Shown piece after piece: positions 32,555-44,115 of a stretch of 64,000 bases of DNA; the first letter of the stretch is position 1; each line of letters starts with the position of its first letter. Source of the stretch: Gentiana macrophylla (Eukaryota > Streptophyta > Magnoliopsida > Gentianales > Gentianaceae); contig JAOBSW010000993.1 of assembly GCA_026214975.1 (NCBI GenBank), forward strand, positions 1 through 64,000, read 5' to 3'. The translations under genes were made by a program, and so were the position numbers. The notes beneath the pieces were generated by a model. It saw nothing but the letters and a program-made list of their open reading frames with translations. It had not been told where the DNA came from and ran no database searches.

Positions 32555-34520
32555 CCTAATATTTAATACAAAGCCAAGGGGCACTTGCTATTAGGCCGAC
32601 ACGTGGATTTTTTTTCTTTTTTCTTTTTTCCTAATACTTACTTAATAAAGAAACAAGGGGGGAGTGATATATGTATTTTCTAGGAAACTACCCCACTCCT
32701 CAATTACTCCACCCACCATCCTTCTCCTCCCCCCCTTTACTGAAAAGTCTCAACCTACTCCACCCACCGTCCTTTTACTGCTCTCTTTCCACTTCCATGC
32801 CCCTCTCTCTGTTTGAAGAAACTAAATCGGTTTCGGTTCTGTCTTTCTCGCCGGAAATAGCTTTTTGAAAGAGGAATCTCTGCAACACCGAAGATGCCTT
32901 GTTTCTCATGTGTATCCGTGAAGGTGGATGTGTCTATGTTAATGAAGAAGACAAATTACAGGTCTATGAAGCTATTTCTGAGACCGATGATGTTCTATCA
33001 GCATCAAACAACAAAAGATCTGCCATTTCAGGGAAGTCCGATGGTTTAGCTGCTCTTTTTGGAGGCTGCAATTCATCTTTTAGCTCGGTATCTTCTCATC
33101 TTCGACTGTTCATATGTTTTATTGGATGTCTTACCTAGCCATAGCTGCTATACATTTGAAGGAATACGTTTGTTATATGGACACTATTTCGCCTCTCTTC
33201 CACATACCATACTGAAAAGGTATTTGTTTTCACATTTTTTGGGGCTCCTCTTCTTTCTTTTTTCTTCCTGTACACACGGTTATTAGATATTTTGCTCTGG
33301 TGTCTTGGTTTCGTGTGTGCATGCTTAAGAATCCGATTTCTGCTGTTCTGTGGTGTTTTTTTTCCTTTTTTTTTTTGCCTGGTTGCTGCATCAGAAATAA
33401 ATGCTCGGTGCTTCGAGCTTAAGGAATTCAATTTCCCATGTTCTGTGGCTTGCTGGTTTTTGGATTTCGTCGTTGTTGCATCACAAATAAATGTATTTGT
33501 GACTGAAATTGCTTCTTCTTCTATGCTGCAATGTTGTTATAAATGCTTTGGGTTTGTGAGGTAGATGGTTTGGGTGGGTTGATTTTAATTTTTTAAAAAA
33601 GGCCTCTGTTTGCTTTTAAAATAAAGGCTCGCATGGCTTTGAAAATAAAGTTGTTCTTTTGCTTTATTTGGTATTTTGCATATGACATACGTTGTGTTTA
33701 TGTTTGCTAGACAAGGTCCAAAACCGTGCCTTTAGGCTTTGAAGCATAGTAGTGCCTTCTTCACTGTTTGTTTGATATGCTTTCTTGGTTGGAGATATAT
33801 TGATGTGGTTGCTTATAGTGAGTGATCTTTTTTTTACGGTTTAGATTCAAAGGTGGATTTGCATCAGTAGTCCCCATTAGAGGAAAATGTAGAGGGCGTG
33901 CAACAATTGCTATAGCAGATTTCTTTTTTGACTGGGGCTCTAATTCAAGTTATGTGCTCTAAAATGAATGGAAAATGAACATGCTTTCGGCATAGGTGGT
34001 GTGCTCTTGTTATGTGTTTAGGGTTTTAGTTTGTTGCGGTTTGGGAAAAAGTCGTCTATGGTTCTTAGAAGATATTTTTTTAGGGAACTTAGAAGATAAT
34101 TTTACGTTGTTGGACAATATATATACTTTTGGGGGGTAGTCATGAAAGGGTGTGGCTATGGTGAGTTGATGTTGCCTTTCATATTCCCGGAACTTATGTG
34201 TTGGTATGTTAGTGTTTATGTGTTCATCATAATTTGTTTACGCACGCTAATGTATAATGTATGTGTTGGTACTTACAGGTGACATTAAATTATCTTGGTG
34301 TAATGCTACTAAAAATTTTATTTCTTCACCCTACCAAATAAGAGCCCCAAAAAATTGAGCTTTCAAAGGTTGATGAATGTAGTGATGATGAGCGGATAAC
34401 CTTGATTTCCAGGTTTGTAACCCAAACAACTTTCAGGATCAACGTATAAAAGCACCCAACACACCTGATTCATTTCTAGGTAAATGGTAGTGAGGCTATG
34501 ATGATAATGGATTTAACAAA
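32555..34520 (+). other. Unrecognised region with possible transcribed 5' exon
   Basis: CT-rich DNA at 32690-32830 leads to a plus frame 32899-33138 with a non-repetitive composition (…KSDGLAALFGGCNSSFSS). A competing frame from ATG 32893 stops sooner. After about 33090 the DNA becomes T-rich and intron-like. I recognise no family. It may be a first exon, a captured gene fragment or chance. Confidence 0.3.
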
Positions 34521-36110
34521 AAAAAGTCCGAAAATCCAGTTCAGTATTCATGTAGGTTGGCAACCTTGACGGCAATTGGAGTACTTTTCATTTGAAACCA
34601 GTGATGCCGGTCTGAAAATCCATTTCTGGATTGATGTAGGATGGCAACCTGGATGGCAATCGGAGGAATTTTCAATTTCCAACAAGTGCGGACGGATACA
34701 AAAATGGTATAGATCTGAGCCTTGAGACCGCAGAAGTGAGGTGATATCTTTTGTTTTCTTGCTGATACTAATGAGACATGATGTGTCTTGCTTATGTGCC
34801 ATTTTGCTCATGTCTTTCAGCATTCTTTAGTGCGCTGCTTGATTAGTTATATAGTGCTTAGACTGGGAAGCTTTCTCGATAGTCTTAATATGACAAAAAA
34901 AAATACCCTTGAACTAGGGTTAGCCACTCATCATCATTACATACATCAGTTCTTTGATTTCCGTCAATTATATATCATTGATGTACAGTTTATGTTGGGT
35001 TCCTCAATAGCCTTCTGCTGGGTTCTTGTTTCTTTGTCAAAATGTTTAGCGGGTGCTTATCTCGATAAACACCTACAGTATAGATGTTTTATGTAGTCTT
35101 CTTCGAGACTACAATAGAGCTTTGGATTCTATCTCTTCTCATCTTGAGTAGATAGAGTTTGAGGTGTTCAGATCTACGCTTTTAGTTATTAAAAGTAGGT
35201 TTGATTATACAACCATCGGTTCTTACGCTTTTTAGATGGTTAATCAGATCAGGTATTAGGATTTTCAGTTCCTCTGTAACGATGTCAGTCAGCAACCTGG
35301 ATGGAAATTGGAACCAAATTCCATATGCAACCAGTGGGGCTGCTGGTTCATTTTCAATGATGAAAATGCTGTAAATCTGAGCTTCAAAATGACAAAACTT
35401 AGGTCGTTTTAGGTAAAGACTGCATAGGTCTTTCTAATAGTAATAAATGTGAACCGACAACATGGATGGCAATTGGAAAAAAATCCAATATGCAACTGCT
35501 GCGGTTTGTGGGGCATCTTCAAATATGAAAATGTTGTAAATACGAGTCTAAAAAAAGAATATGACTTGGGTCAGATTAGGTAAGTGGTGTAGAGCTCTTC
35601 CTATATCTTTTCTTTTCTTTCTAATACTAATAAAAGAAATGAGGGAATGTGCTGGCCTAGCTGCTTCTCCGCTCTTGTTCTCTTGCACTCTTTTCTAGGT
35701 GCATACCTAGGTTACAGTGGGAGATTTGCTCCATAGCCTCCGTATTAATTAAAATAAAAAGATAAAGGAGAAGCCTTTTGCTATCGTCTATTGTTCTTTT
35801 GTGCCATATCTCCTGCCGCCTTGAAAGCACCGGGGTTCTTTGTGGTCACGCGCTCCTTCAAGATTTACGAGGCTATGATGATAATGATTATAAAATTTTA
35901 TCTCAGGATACGTTTCTGGGCTGACATAAACCGGCTTACTGGAAGGCATATGGAAATCTTTTCCATTTCCGGAATGAAAGAAATCGCCATGGTAGATGGC
36001 AGATGGAAAACATTTCGGTTTGCAACCAGTGTAGTCGGTGATGCAGTTTGAAGTATGTAAATGTTATAGATCTGAGCCTCTAAAAGAACAAATTCAGGGT
36101 ATTTGTTTGG
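34521..36110. repeat. Five diverged copies of a ~110-bp module
   Basis: Copies start near 34551, 34631, 35287, 35462 and 35940. Common phrases in order are ggcaacctggatggcaattgg, a tttccatttg-like stretch, gcaaccagtg, and tatgaaaatgttgtagatctgagc. Copies are spread over 1.6 kb with unrelated spacers, so they are not a simple tandem array. Confidence 0.6.
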
Positions 36111-37314
36111 TTTACCCTTTTTAAACGGTCTGCTGAATCTGAAATTTCTTTTCCCTTTGACTGTCAATAATTTTCATACCGTATTTTTGCACTTATGGAC
36201 GATGCAATGAAAATAGCCTGGAATCAAAATAAATATTATGTGGTGCTGCTTTGCCCATTATTGTACTCATTCTCATAGTCAGGTGTGGAATAAGATTTAC
36301 TGAACATGGAAGTATGTTTTCTATGGTCTCTACTTTCCTATGAGTTCAGTTATTCCAAGTGGTAAGTGTTTTGTCAAGATCTTTTAAAAGATTGGAACTT
36401 TTAGCGTTTGTTGCGATATTGGTGTACATGCTAAGATTTTGACGTGCAATTTCTCACCTTAAAACATGCACTGGGTTTATTTACAGAAAATATTTATGAG
36501 CAATATATATTAGATCTGTTGTGGTTTCTCTGTTTTGTAGCGGTTTCAATGTTGTAGATGTCTATTATTGGTGTGGTGGGGTTAACCTGCAATGTTCGTT
36601 AAAGGTTGGTGTTCTCATTTGTATATTTGTGTAAGTGTTCTCATACATATATTTATTGTACATGACCAACTGTTATGCTTATTGATGTTTCTGTGTAATT
36701 GTTTTCCTAATTGAAATTGTTTTCTCAATTATCCTTAATATTATTTACTTCTAGCTTTATGTTTTCTGTCATGCTTCCACTGTTCTTGCTCTCCTCGATA
36801 TGCTTAATGTATATACAAATTTTATGATTGTTGTTGTTGGTACAAGCTGAACTGTTTTGATGAACATGAAAATAATGGTTAATAAGAAAAAAATGCTATG
36901 CTCTCTGTGTCTGATAAAAGTGTTAGTCTGTAACATTTTTCAAAACTAAAGCCAGCTGTTTTTTTTAGCAGATGGTTTGTCTGTAACCGTTACTTATCGT
37001 TTTTTTCCAATATGAATTACCCCCTCTTTTTTTTTTTTTTACCTGCCACATTGTTTTTATTTAAAACCCGACCAAAGACTGGGCATTTACCTGTAATGAG
37101 GCTGACATGGCTGCTTTTGTGGTTTTTTTTTTTTGGGCAACACTTGATCAAATGGTAATGAGGACCAACCCTATGGCAATGTTGTATTAATGTATGTTAA
37201 CTGTTAACTGCTAACTGCTTGTTTGTTGTAAAAGATGAATGTGTTGTAGTTAAAATACACCATTAATACTTTCAGATGGGCGATCGCCGCGCTTGCACGT
37301 GGCAGCTACATTAG
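36111..37314. other. T-rich intergenic or intronic DNA
   Basis: No gene is seen. Long T runs occur at 37027-37041 and about 37122-37133. A GC-rich patch gatcgccgcgcttgcacgtgg lies at 37282. Confidence 0.4.
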
Positions 37315-37635
37315 TTATAAAATAATATAAATCTCTATTTACAGTCGATTTATTTAGATATTTTCCAAAGCAATATCATCATCTCAAAACAGGTGATGTC
37401 AAATGAATGGTTGAGATCGTCTATACTTACCTTCTATCATCTAGTACTGGTGTGTATCCGTGAGTTGAACAAATCTCAACCATCCGCACATTAATATCAG
37501 CTCTATAATAACTCTTTCTTCTCAGGTCATTACTAGCAATCAATTTGTTCCTACAATATTATAAAATAATATAAATCTCTATTTACAGTCGATTTATTTA
37601 GATATTTTCCAAAGCAATATCATCATCTCAAAACA
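37315..37635. repeat. A-B-A structure: 77-bp direct repeats around repeat B copy 2
   Basis: Segment A (ttataaaataat to ctcaaaaca) at 37315-37391 and 37559-37635 is identical as read. Between them lies repeat B copy 2 (37392-37558), the near-copy of 32385-32554. Confidence 0.85.
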
Positions 37636-37772
37636 ATATTCATATATTCATATTCCATCGTCTCTTCTATCCTTACATACAAAATATTCATTCACAACTC
37701 CAACATCTTCATCCCTATCCAACAACATCTAATTATGGTTTGATATAGGGAGCATTTATTTTCACCCATGCA

Positions 37773-37976
37773 GATTCTACCGGTTCACCACACTACATAT
37801 ACATCACACTGAATCCAACTTTTGAATGTCGATTCTATAGTCAAGAATTGACTTTCAAACAATCGAACATGAAAACCGACCTTCAAAAAGTCGATTCTTC
37901 AGTCAAGAATCGACCTTTCAAAAGGTCGATTCAGTGTGGTGTCTTACATGTAATAGTGTAGTATACCGTAGAATCG
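37773..37976. mobile_element. Palindromic MITE downstream of the receptor kinase
   Basis: The ends GATTCTACCGG and (inverted) GATTCTACGGT continue as imperfect inverted repeats of about 45 bp (…cacactgaatc). The inside holds further gtcgattct/agaatcgac inverted pairs, so one strand can fold into a long hairpin. No clear TSD was found. It ends about 90 bp from the kinase stop codon. Confidence 0.6.
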
Positions 37977-38068
37977 CTTGAGAAAATAAAGACGCCCTTG
38001 TATATATTAATCCCTAATATCCATGAAAATGTTGTTGGAGCTGATTTTTTTCCGGCTACCCTTAAACT

Positions 38069-40138
38069 TTATCTGCCTTCTCCTTTACCAGACATTGAAA
38101 GTGAAGCCATTGTACTAGGAGGTTCAAGAACATCCCTATAACCACTTTCACCTGAAGACCATGTACTTGTTTTTCCAACATATGATGATGCTGAATATGA
38201 ATGTATATAGTCCCCAAAATCAACACTTCGATCATCTCTCCGGTCGTATTCGTCCGGAGCCATCACTTCCTCAGGCAAAATACTATCCCCTTCCAAGAAT
38301 CTCACTACTTGCCTCATACTAGGCCTTTTATCTGGTGAATTGCTTGAACACATTAGCCCAATTTTGAAAACCATCATCGCCTCGTTCACGTTGTATAAAC
38401 CTTCAAGTTTTGGATCTATGACCTCAAGAATGGACCCTTTTTTCCATTTATCCCATACCCAATCCACCAAGATCAATTCTTCCGGTAACGCTTTTGGCTC
38501 GACCGGTCTTCTTCCACATACAACTTCTAATAGCAATGCACCAAAGGCAAACACATCAGATGATGTTGTGGGCTTACCTGTTTTTGTTAGTTCTGGTGCT
38601 ATATAGCCTAAGGTGCCCACGACTCGTGTTGTGCTTGCGTTTGAGCCATGCTCGTATAGCTTAGCTAACCCGAAATCACCGAGCCTACCGTTTATCTCCA
38701 TATCTAACATCACATTAGCTGCTTTAATGTCTCTGTGTATCACAGCTTGTTCCCATTCTTCATGCAAATAAAGTAGTCCTGAAGCTACACCTTTGAGTAT
38801 CTTAAACCTTTGTTCCCAAGTTAATATCATATTTGTGTCTTCAAATAAGTACTTATCTAAGCTTCCATTAGGCATTAATTCATAAACAAGCAATAAATCG
38901 GTTTTCTTTCGACACCATCCAAGTAACTGAACCAAGTTTCTATGCCTAAGGCGCCCAAGGCTAGCAATCTCGGATACAAAATCACGCAACCCATGTTTAG
39001 ATCCATTGTTTATCTGTTTCACAGCTACTTGCGTTTGTGTTTTAGCCAATGTACCTCTGTAAACTCGCCCGAATCCACCATACCCGAGTAGATTTTTTTC
39101 ATCAAATCCTCTTGTAGCTTGCTTTAGCTCATTGTAAGAGAATCGATGTGGAGCAATATCGCGTTCCCAATCTTCAATCACATCCATGTTCTTGATCTTC
39201 TTTACTATGTACAAAACCAAGAAAACCGCAAGCACAACGAATACAACAGACAGTACTGATGCACTTATGATAAAGCCTACACTTTTTTTCTTGGGACCGC
39301 TAGACGACGGCAATGAAGAAAGATCTAATGATTGAGCAATGCCATTAGTCTTGAAGCTCCAACCATATACATAATGAGAGCTGTAAAGCAAACCAGTTGA
39401 AGCCGAAAATCCGACATACATGTAATCTTGAAAGAATGGTGAAAGATCTACTTTCAATGACAAAATCGACGATCTGGGCTTCGTTGAAAATAATGAAAGA
39501 GTAACATTCAATTGATTTGTATTAGAATCATAGTCAACCCATGCTTGAATTGTCTTCCCACTCTTTAAAATAAGCCCCTGTTTTATCAAACTGCCTTGAC
39601 CAAAATAGCTAGCATTGACTGAAGCATTTGAGATTAAACCATTTAAATCTATTCCAACATGGTTGTCATTAATATCAAGAAGTTCAAGATCTCTTACTGT
39701 ATCAAACTCAACAGCAAGAAATTTATAGGAAGAATTTCCATTATCACTTGAGCTACCTAGCCCTAAATACTGATTAGGCAGAGCCCCTTTTAGATCCTTT
39801 GAAGATGAAATAACAAAAGCCATTCCATGGCCACACCACTGTTCAAACTGAGGTAAAATTGCAAAAGCAAAAGCTGTAGAAAAGGAGATAACTTTACCGG
39901 AATTCTTGAACAAAATTGGATCTTTATAAAATCCATGACCAAGTACCTTTGTTGTGTCGTTTGTGAGCTTCAAAATCCCATTTTCTTCAATTTCTGAATG
40001 ACCATCTAAGGTCATATTGTTGGATTTACCTTTGAACCCATTAAAGATGAACTCATTAGATTGAGAAAGAACTAAGATGAAGAAGAGACAAAGGTGCAGA
40101 ACAAAGAGTTGTTGAAGTTTTATTGCTATTTTTGACAT
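38069..40138 (-). CDS. L-type lectin-domain receptor kinase, LecRK-IV-like
   Basis: This intact, intronless 689-residue gene encodes a plasma-membrane receptor kinase. A signal peptide (about 1-26) precedes a legume-lectin domain (27-270) with the metal/sugar-site pattern EFDT (144-147) and NDNHVGID (157-164) and several N-x-S/T sites. A transmembrane segment (287-312) leads to a kinase (about 345-625): glycine loop LGYGGFGRV (351-359), Lys374, Glu390, HRD 468-470 with Asn475, DFG 488-490 and APE 514-516. All catalytic residues are present, and HRD makes it an RD kinase. The tail is Ser-rich. The wording WERD…HRFSYNEL and LVDWVWDKWKKG is closest to Arabidopsis clade IV LecRKs as I recall them; members act in defence and stress signalling. 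Its own ligand cannot be read from sequence. Confidence 0.95.
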   Translation of the reverse strand: MSKIAIKLQQLFVLHLCLFFILVLSQSNEFIFNGFKGKSNNMTLDGHSEIEENGILKLTNDTTKVLGHGFYKDPILFKNSGKVISFSTAFAFAILPQFEQWCGHGMAFVISSSKDLKGALPNQYLGLGSSSDNGNSSYKFLAVEFDTVRDLELLDINDNHVGIDLNGLISNASVNASYFGQGSLIKQGLILKSGKTIQAWVDYDSNTNQLNVTLSLFSTKPRSSILSLKVDLSPFFQDYMYVGFSASTGLLYSSHYVYGWSFKTNGIAQSLDLSSLPSSSGPKKKSVGFIISASVLSVVFVVLAVFLVLYIVKKIKNMDVIEDWERDIAPHRFSYNELKQATRGFDEKNLLGYGGFGRVYRGTLAKTQTQVAVKQINNGSKHGLRDFVSEIASLGRLRHRNLVQLLGWCRKKTDLLLVYELMPNGSLDKYLFEDTNMILTWEQRFKILKGVASGLLYLHEEWEQAVIHRDIKAANVMLDMEINGRLGDFGLAKLYEHGSNASTTRVVGTLGYIAPELTKTGKPTTSSDVFAFGALLLEVVCGRRPVEPKALPEELILVDWVWDKWKKGSILEVIDPKLEGLYNVNEAMMVFKIGLMCSSNSPDKRPSMRQVVRFLEGDSILPEEVMAPDEYDRRDDRSVDFGDYIHSYSASSYVGKTSTWSSGESGYRDVLEPPSTMASLSMSGKGEGR

Positions 40139-40220
40139 TGCATAGTTTAAAAGATCAAATCTTTATGAAGCAAAGGAATATGTGGAAGAAGATCTGTGAC
40201 TTGGTACAGAGCAAGAATAT

Positions 40221-40235
40221 TATTTTATATATATT
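40221..40235 (-). promoter_or_regulatory. TATA box of the receptor kinase gene
   Basis: On the minus strand AATATATATAAAATA lies about 85-97 bp before the ATG at 40138, a normal distance for a plant core promoter with a short leader. Confidence 0.55.
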
Positions 40236-40664
40236 GTGTTTGATTTGCAGCATGTTTTTGTCAAGGAATGTATGGTGAGTTGAAGAAGAAGAGGTAAAAA
40301 CAAGGTGATAATGAAAAGAAAAGGACAATGATTTGTTTTTAGTTAGAGTAGTGATACATCCACTGCTTCTTCTACCACAACATCTTACACAACACAATCA
40401 ACACCACATATTTTGTTGGGATCCATCACAATAAACAATTTATCACTTTAATCAATGGTACATAGCATGTGAAGTAATTTGACCACCATTTGCTTGGTTA
40501 TCTTGTTCTATTTAAGAAAAAAAAGTTGAAAGTCATGAGACCTAACTCAAAAGTCTCTTTTGTTGCTCGTAGACATCTAATGAGCTAAATCGAGAGTTAT
40601 GTTTTACCGTTTGAAATGGTAAGAGATTGTGCGTATATAATTTAGTTGTTGAGAAAAAACGATA

Positions 40665-41105
40665 CTTCCTCCGTTCCGCAATATAAGTCCTTATAGATTT
40701 TTCATAAAGTTTAAGAAAGTTAATAAATGATGTATGTTATCGTCTTTTAGGACTAAATTGCCCTTTATCCTACAAGTAATATGATAACAAATGGTCTAGT
40801 AAGTTGTGCTCCGGAAGTCAAATGTTTTACCACTTCCAGTCTTCCACTTTCCAATTGCCCTTTTACATTTTGTTTTATAGTAATCAAATCGTAGTACTGC
40901 ATTTACGTAAAAGTCGAAGAGGCAATGTTGAAGGGTATAATTGGAAAAATGAATGAGTTTGTAATTAATGGTGATATATCTTGCGTGATGTATGAAGGGT
41001 ATAATTGGAAAAATGAATAAAATCTTGTATAGAGATGTGAAAAACACTTATATTTTAAGACACCACAAAAAAATTAAAAAAACTTATATTGTGGGACGGA
41101 TGGAA
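40665..41105. mobile_element. Stowaway-type MITE, 441 bp
   Basis: Ends are CTTCCTCCGTTCCGCAATAT and inverted ATATTGTGGGACGGATGGAA, flanked by TA (40663-40664, 41106-41107). It lies about 530 bp upstream of the kinase start, in its promoter region. An internal duplication (gggtataattggaaaaatgaat) occurs near 40934 and 40997. Confidence 0.8.
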
Positions 41106-41467
41106 TACATTATATCGCGTTTTTATACTCAATCTCAAAGGTATGATTGTCAGTTTAATTTTCTTACATTTTATCATGGAGGTATACTCACGGGGCATTA
41201 TTTAAACATTTTTATATACATCATATTTGCTTGTTAGTTATTTGGCAACTCAAAAAAGAAAAAGGGAAAAAGTGGGGTAATTTGGACCACCATTTGCTTG
41301 GTTATTATATCTTTGTTTTGTTCTATACAACACATTCATACTCACGGGGCTTTTTTTAAGGTGTTGTACAATAGTGATATTCAAATGACAGCTGATACAG
41401 TATTAGATCTCTTGTAATTTAACAAGTGGATGAATCAATACAAACAAAAGAAAAGATAATGTTGAAA

Positions 41468-41530
41468 GGGATCACGGGTTCGATACTCCTATGAGGCGTC
41501 ATGTTGATAGAGATACCTGAAGAAAAAAAA
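41468..41530 (+). mobile_element. 5'-truncated SINE fragment with B box and poly(A)
   Basis: This 63-bp insert contains GGGTTCGATACTCC (a pol III B box) and ends in gaagaaaaaaaa. It is flanked by aagataatgttgaaa (41453-41467) and aagatagtgttgaaa (41531-41545), a 15-bp TSD with one mismatch. The related sequence at about 47735 lacks the insert, which confirms an insertion. Confidence 0.65.
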
Positions 41531-42820
41531 AAGATAGTGTTGAAACATTTAATAAATTTGAATACAAACGCGTTGACGACAGACGTGTCGAAAGTAGCGA
41601 ACGTGATACTACATGCATAACTTTTAAAAATATGATTCAAATACGACTTTCACAAGTTTCATTTATTGTTATTGATGAACTAATGAGTTTCAATTATCAA
41701 CAATATGATTGTTATGTTTAAATTAATTATTTTCCCATATCAAGACTATGTGCATTACCCATTTAGAAATATTGGGGTTGTGCTATGGTTGTAAAGCATA
41801 ATTAAGAGTTGAAATATGTCTATCAAGTTGACTTTGGCTTATAATATTGTATTCATAGATTGTACTTTATACTTGTGTTTGTAATTTATGCTTAAATAAA
41901 ATCATGATCCTTTCAAAGTAAAAAAATAAAAATAAATACAATAAATTATTAATGAGATGGTGAAAGAACATACTATAGTTTAGTTTAGTTTAGTTTATAG
42001 AAGTCTTGAAAATTTCAATTACAAATTGCGACTAATTCTTCACCTTGGTTGCTTAAACAACCTCTAGGAATTTCCACCGGCCATTTCATGCATAGAACAT
42101 CCATAAAATATAAAATAAATGCAAAGCTTTTGTGTGTCACCAAAATGGTCAAAATCCTTTATTGATCTTATCGTTTAACACAATTGACCATTGGCCATAG
42201 GTTGTACCTCTCATCATATACTCTGGTTTAAAAATAACTGATTGAGTCGACAATAACACATATATTAAAAACATGTTATTGCTTTAACTTTAACGGCAAA
42301 ATGATTAAAAACCTCTTGACTATACTTAACGCGATGTGTTCTTTTTATTGTCTCTTCCCTTATGAAGGATAGATTTAGGGGGAAAAAAATTAAAGAGTGC
42401 TTTGGCAATGAAACTCCATCCGATTGAATGTAACAAATTCTTTGACCAAGTATCGGTTAAATTAGAACAGAGGACTAGTAATAAAAATAATAATAAAAAA
42501 GGTTGTGCCATAATCCAATGGGTCCTCATTTCGCTTGCTTTTAAAGTTTTTGAGCGATGTAAATCGATAATTATGTTTCGGTGATCTAGTTTACAACATA
42601 CGTCTGTAGACATTTTCATTTAGAGAAATCGTCTACAAGATATTATCTTTCACACATTAATTTAAAGACAAAACTACATCTACAAACACACATGACCGTT
42701 GAGTTATTCCCTTGGGTTAGGGTTGTGTCTTTCATAAACTCCATACGATATATAATAATTGGGAGATTTTTAGTTGCTCACCCATATCTTTGGACAAGTG
42801 AAGTGATACAATCTGAACAG

Positions 42821-43549
42821 TGATAATGTCGAAATTATCTCGGGTAAACTAGCGGTTGTTTGTAGTGGATATCTGGCTGTGATTTGTGTATGAAAGTGGT
42901 GGTGCGCGGTGGTGCTATGGAATTCCGGCAGTGGTGTACGGTGATGGTAGAATTTGGCTTAGCCTTAGATTTTATTGAATAATTGTGTATATCCCAAATG
43001 GGTTACAAGGGCCCTATTTATAGGGGAGTTATCGACTAAAGTTCAGTTTATTTACAAATAAGGACACAATACATAATAGATATTTATCTATACTAGCGAG
43101 CTCGTGGCGGAGTCAGTAAGTTGCGCTCCTGATGACCTTGCCGATCCTTGTATCTTTTATATCCTTGTCTTGCCAAACGAGAGGTAGCTTCTTCTTCTAA
43201 GTGTCATGGGCAAGGTCGCTGGCGGCTCTGATTGTCGGGAGGGCCTAGCGGCCTGGAAGCCTTTGGTGAGCTGAAAACTTAGCGGCCTGAGGGCCTCGTG
43301 TCCTGATGGCCTTGTGGCCTGGGGGTCGTTATGTTGGCGGCTCTGGTCTCGGGCGGACCTAATGACCTGGGGTTCGCGGGCCGGCCCCCTAGCCTGATAG
43401 TGTCGCATAGAACCAAAGGCTTGGGGCGGGGCCGACGGCTTGCGAGTTCGTGGATTATGGTAGCCGGTGGCTTTATCCCACTATTTTGTGGCCTGGCGAG
43501 ATGACTGAATAAGGATCAGATGACCAGAATTACGATTTAGGCGATATCA
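42821..43549. mobile_element. Solo LTR, 729 bp, same family as 6166-6761
   Basis: It starts TGATAATGTCGAAATTATC, like TGATAATGTTGGAATTATC at 6166, and ends CGATATCA. Flanks are aacag (42816-42820) and aacaa (43550-43554), a TSD with one mismatch. The interior is unusually GC-rich, with tandem-like ggcctg/gcggcct phrases at 43240-43420. An 83-codon frame there is not a gene. Confidence 0.75.
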
Positions 43550-43554
43550 AACAA

Positions 43555-44115
43555 AGATAGTTCACAAATTCAGTTTGAAAAGTGATGATTTAGATTGTGC
43601 CACATCACCCGTCTCATCATTCAGAGGGTGCATATAAAAACTAACCTTAATATAATGCCGTAGTAAGTCCTTACATAATTAGTATATTTATATCTACCGG
43701 TTATTGTATTTGAATCTTTTAGTGACAACTTCAATCTTACTGACAACGAAATTAAATGGCATTACATCCTTATTTGTAGATATAAATAATATAATATGGT
43801 ACCACATTGGTATCTAATTAAGTTTTGAATTTTCACGGCACCATACTTTCATTTATGAAAATGTCATTCATAATATGACACAACTTTTAACAAATTAATT
43901 TTTCCTATACTTAAGGATCGAATTTCGAAGGGTCGAGTATAGAACCGACATTTGACAAGTTGATACAAAATGTTGTGAAAGAAAAGCGATATGTATTTTC
44001 CTCTCAAAATAAAAAAGCAATATGTATTTGATAAAATATCATGTTTTAGGTGTAGTGCCAAGAGTAAATGGTGTTGGAACCAACATAAACATACGGTGCC
44101 TCAAGTAGATGAATA
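43555..44115. other. AT-rich intergenic DNA
   Basis: No gene or repeat end is seen. Confidence 0.4.

Larger units (their letters stand above)
40400..42750. repeat. Segmental duplication, copy 1 (5' flank of the kinase)
   Basis: Long stretches match 46640-48400 in the same order and orientation: 41213-41290 with 46688-46768, 41405-41440 with 47697-47735, 41540-41900 with 47745-48135, and 42000-42190 with 48125-48300. Identity by eye is about 80-90% between insertions. Each copy has gained different mobile elements. Confidence 0.8.

Noticed and set aside
37262..37315. Helitron 3' end at gatcgccgcgcttgcacgtggcag
   Set aside because: GC-rich patch lacks a proper hairpin followed by CTRR.
32385..37558. 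LTR retrotransposon bounded by the B repeats
   Set aside because: B lacks clear TG/CA ends, no primer site or polypurine tract adjoins it, and one B is embedded in the A duplication.
43157..43408. 83-codon minus frame rich in Arg, Pro and Gln
   Set aside because: It lies in the GC-rich half of a solo LTR; chance frame.
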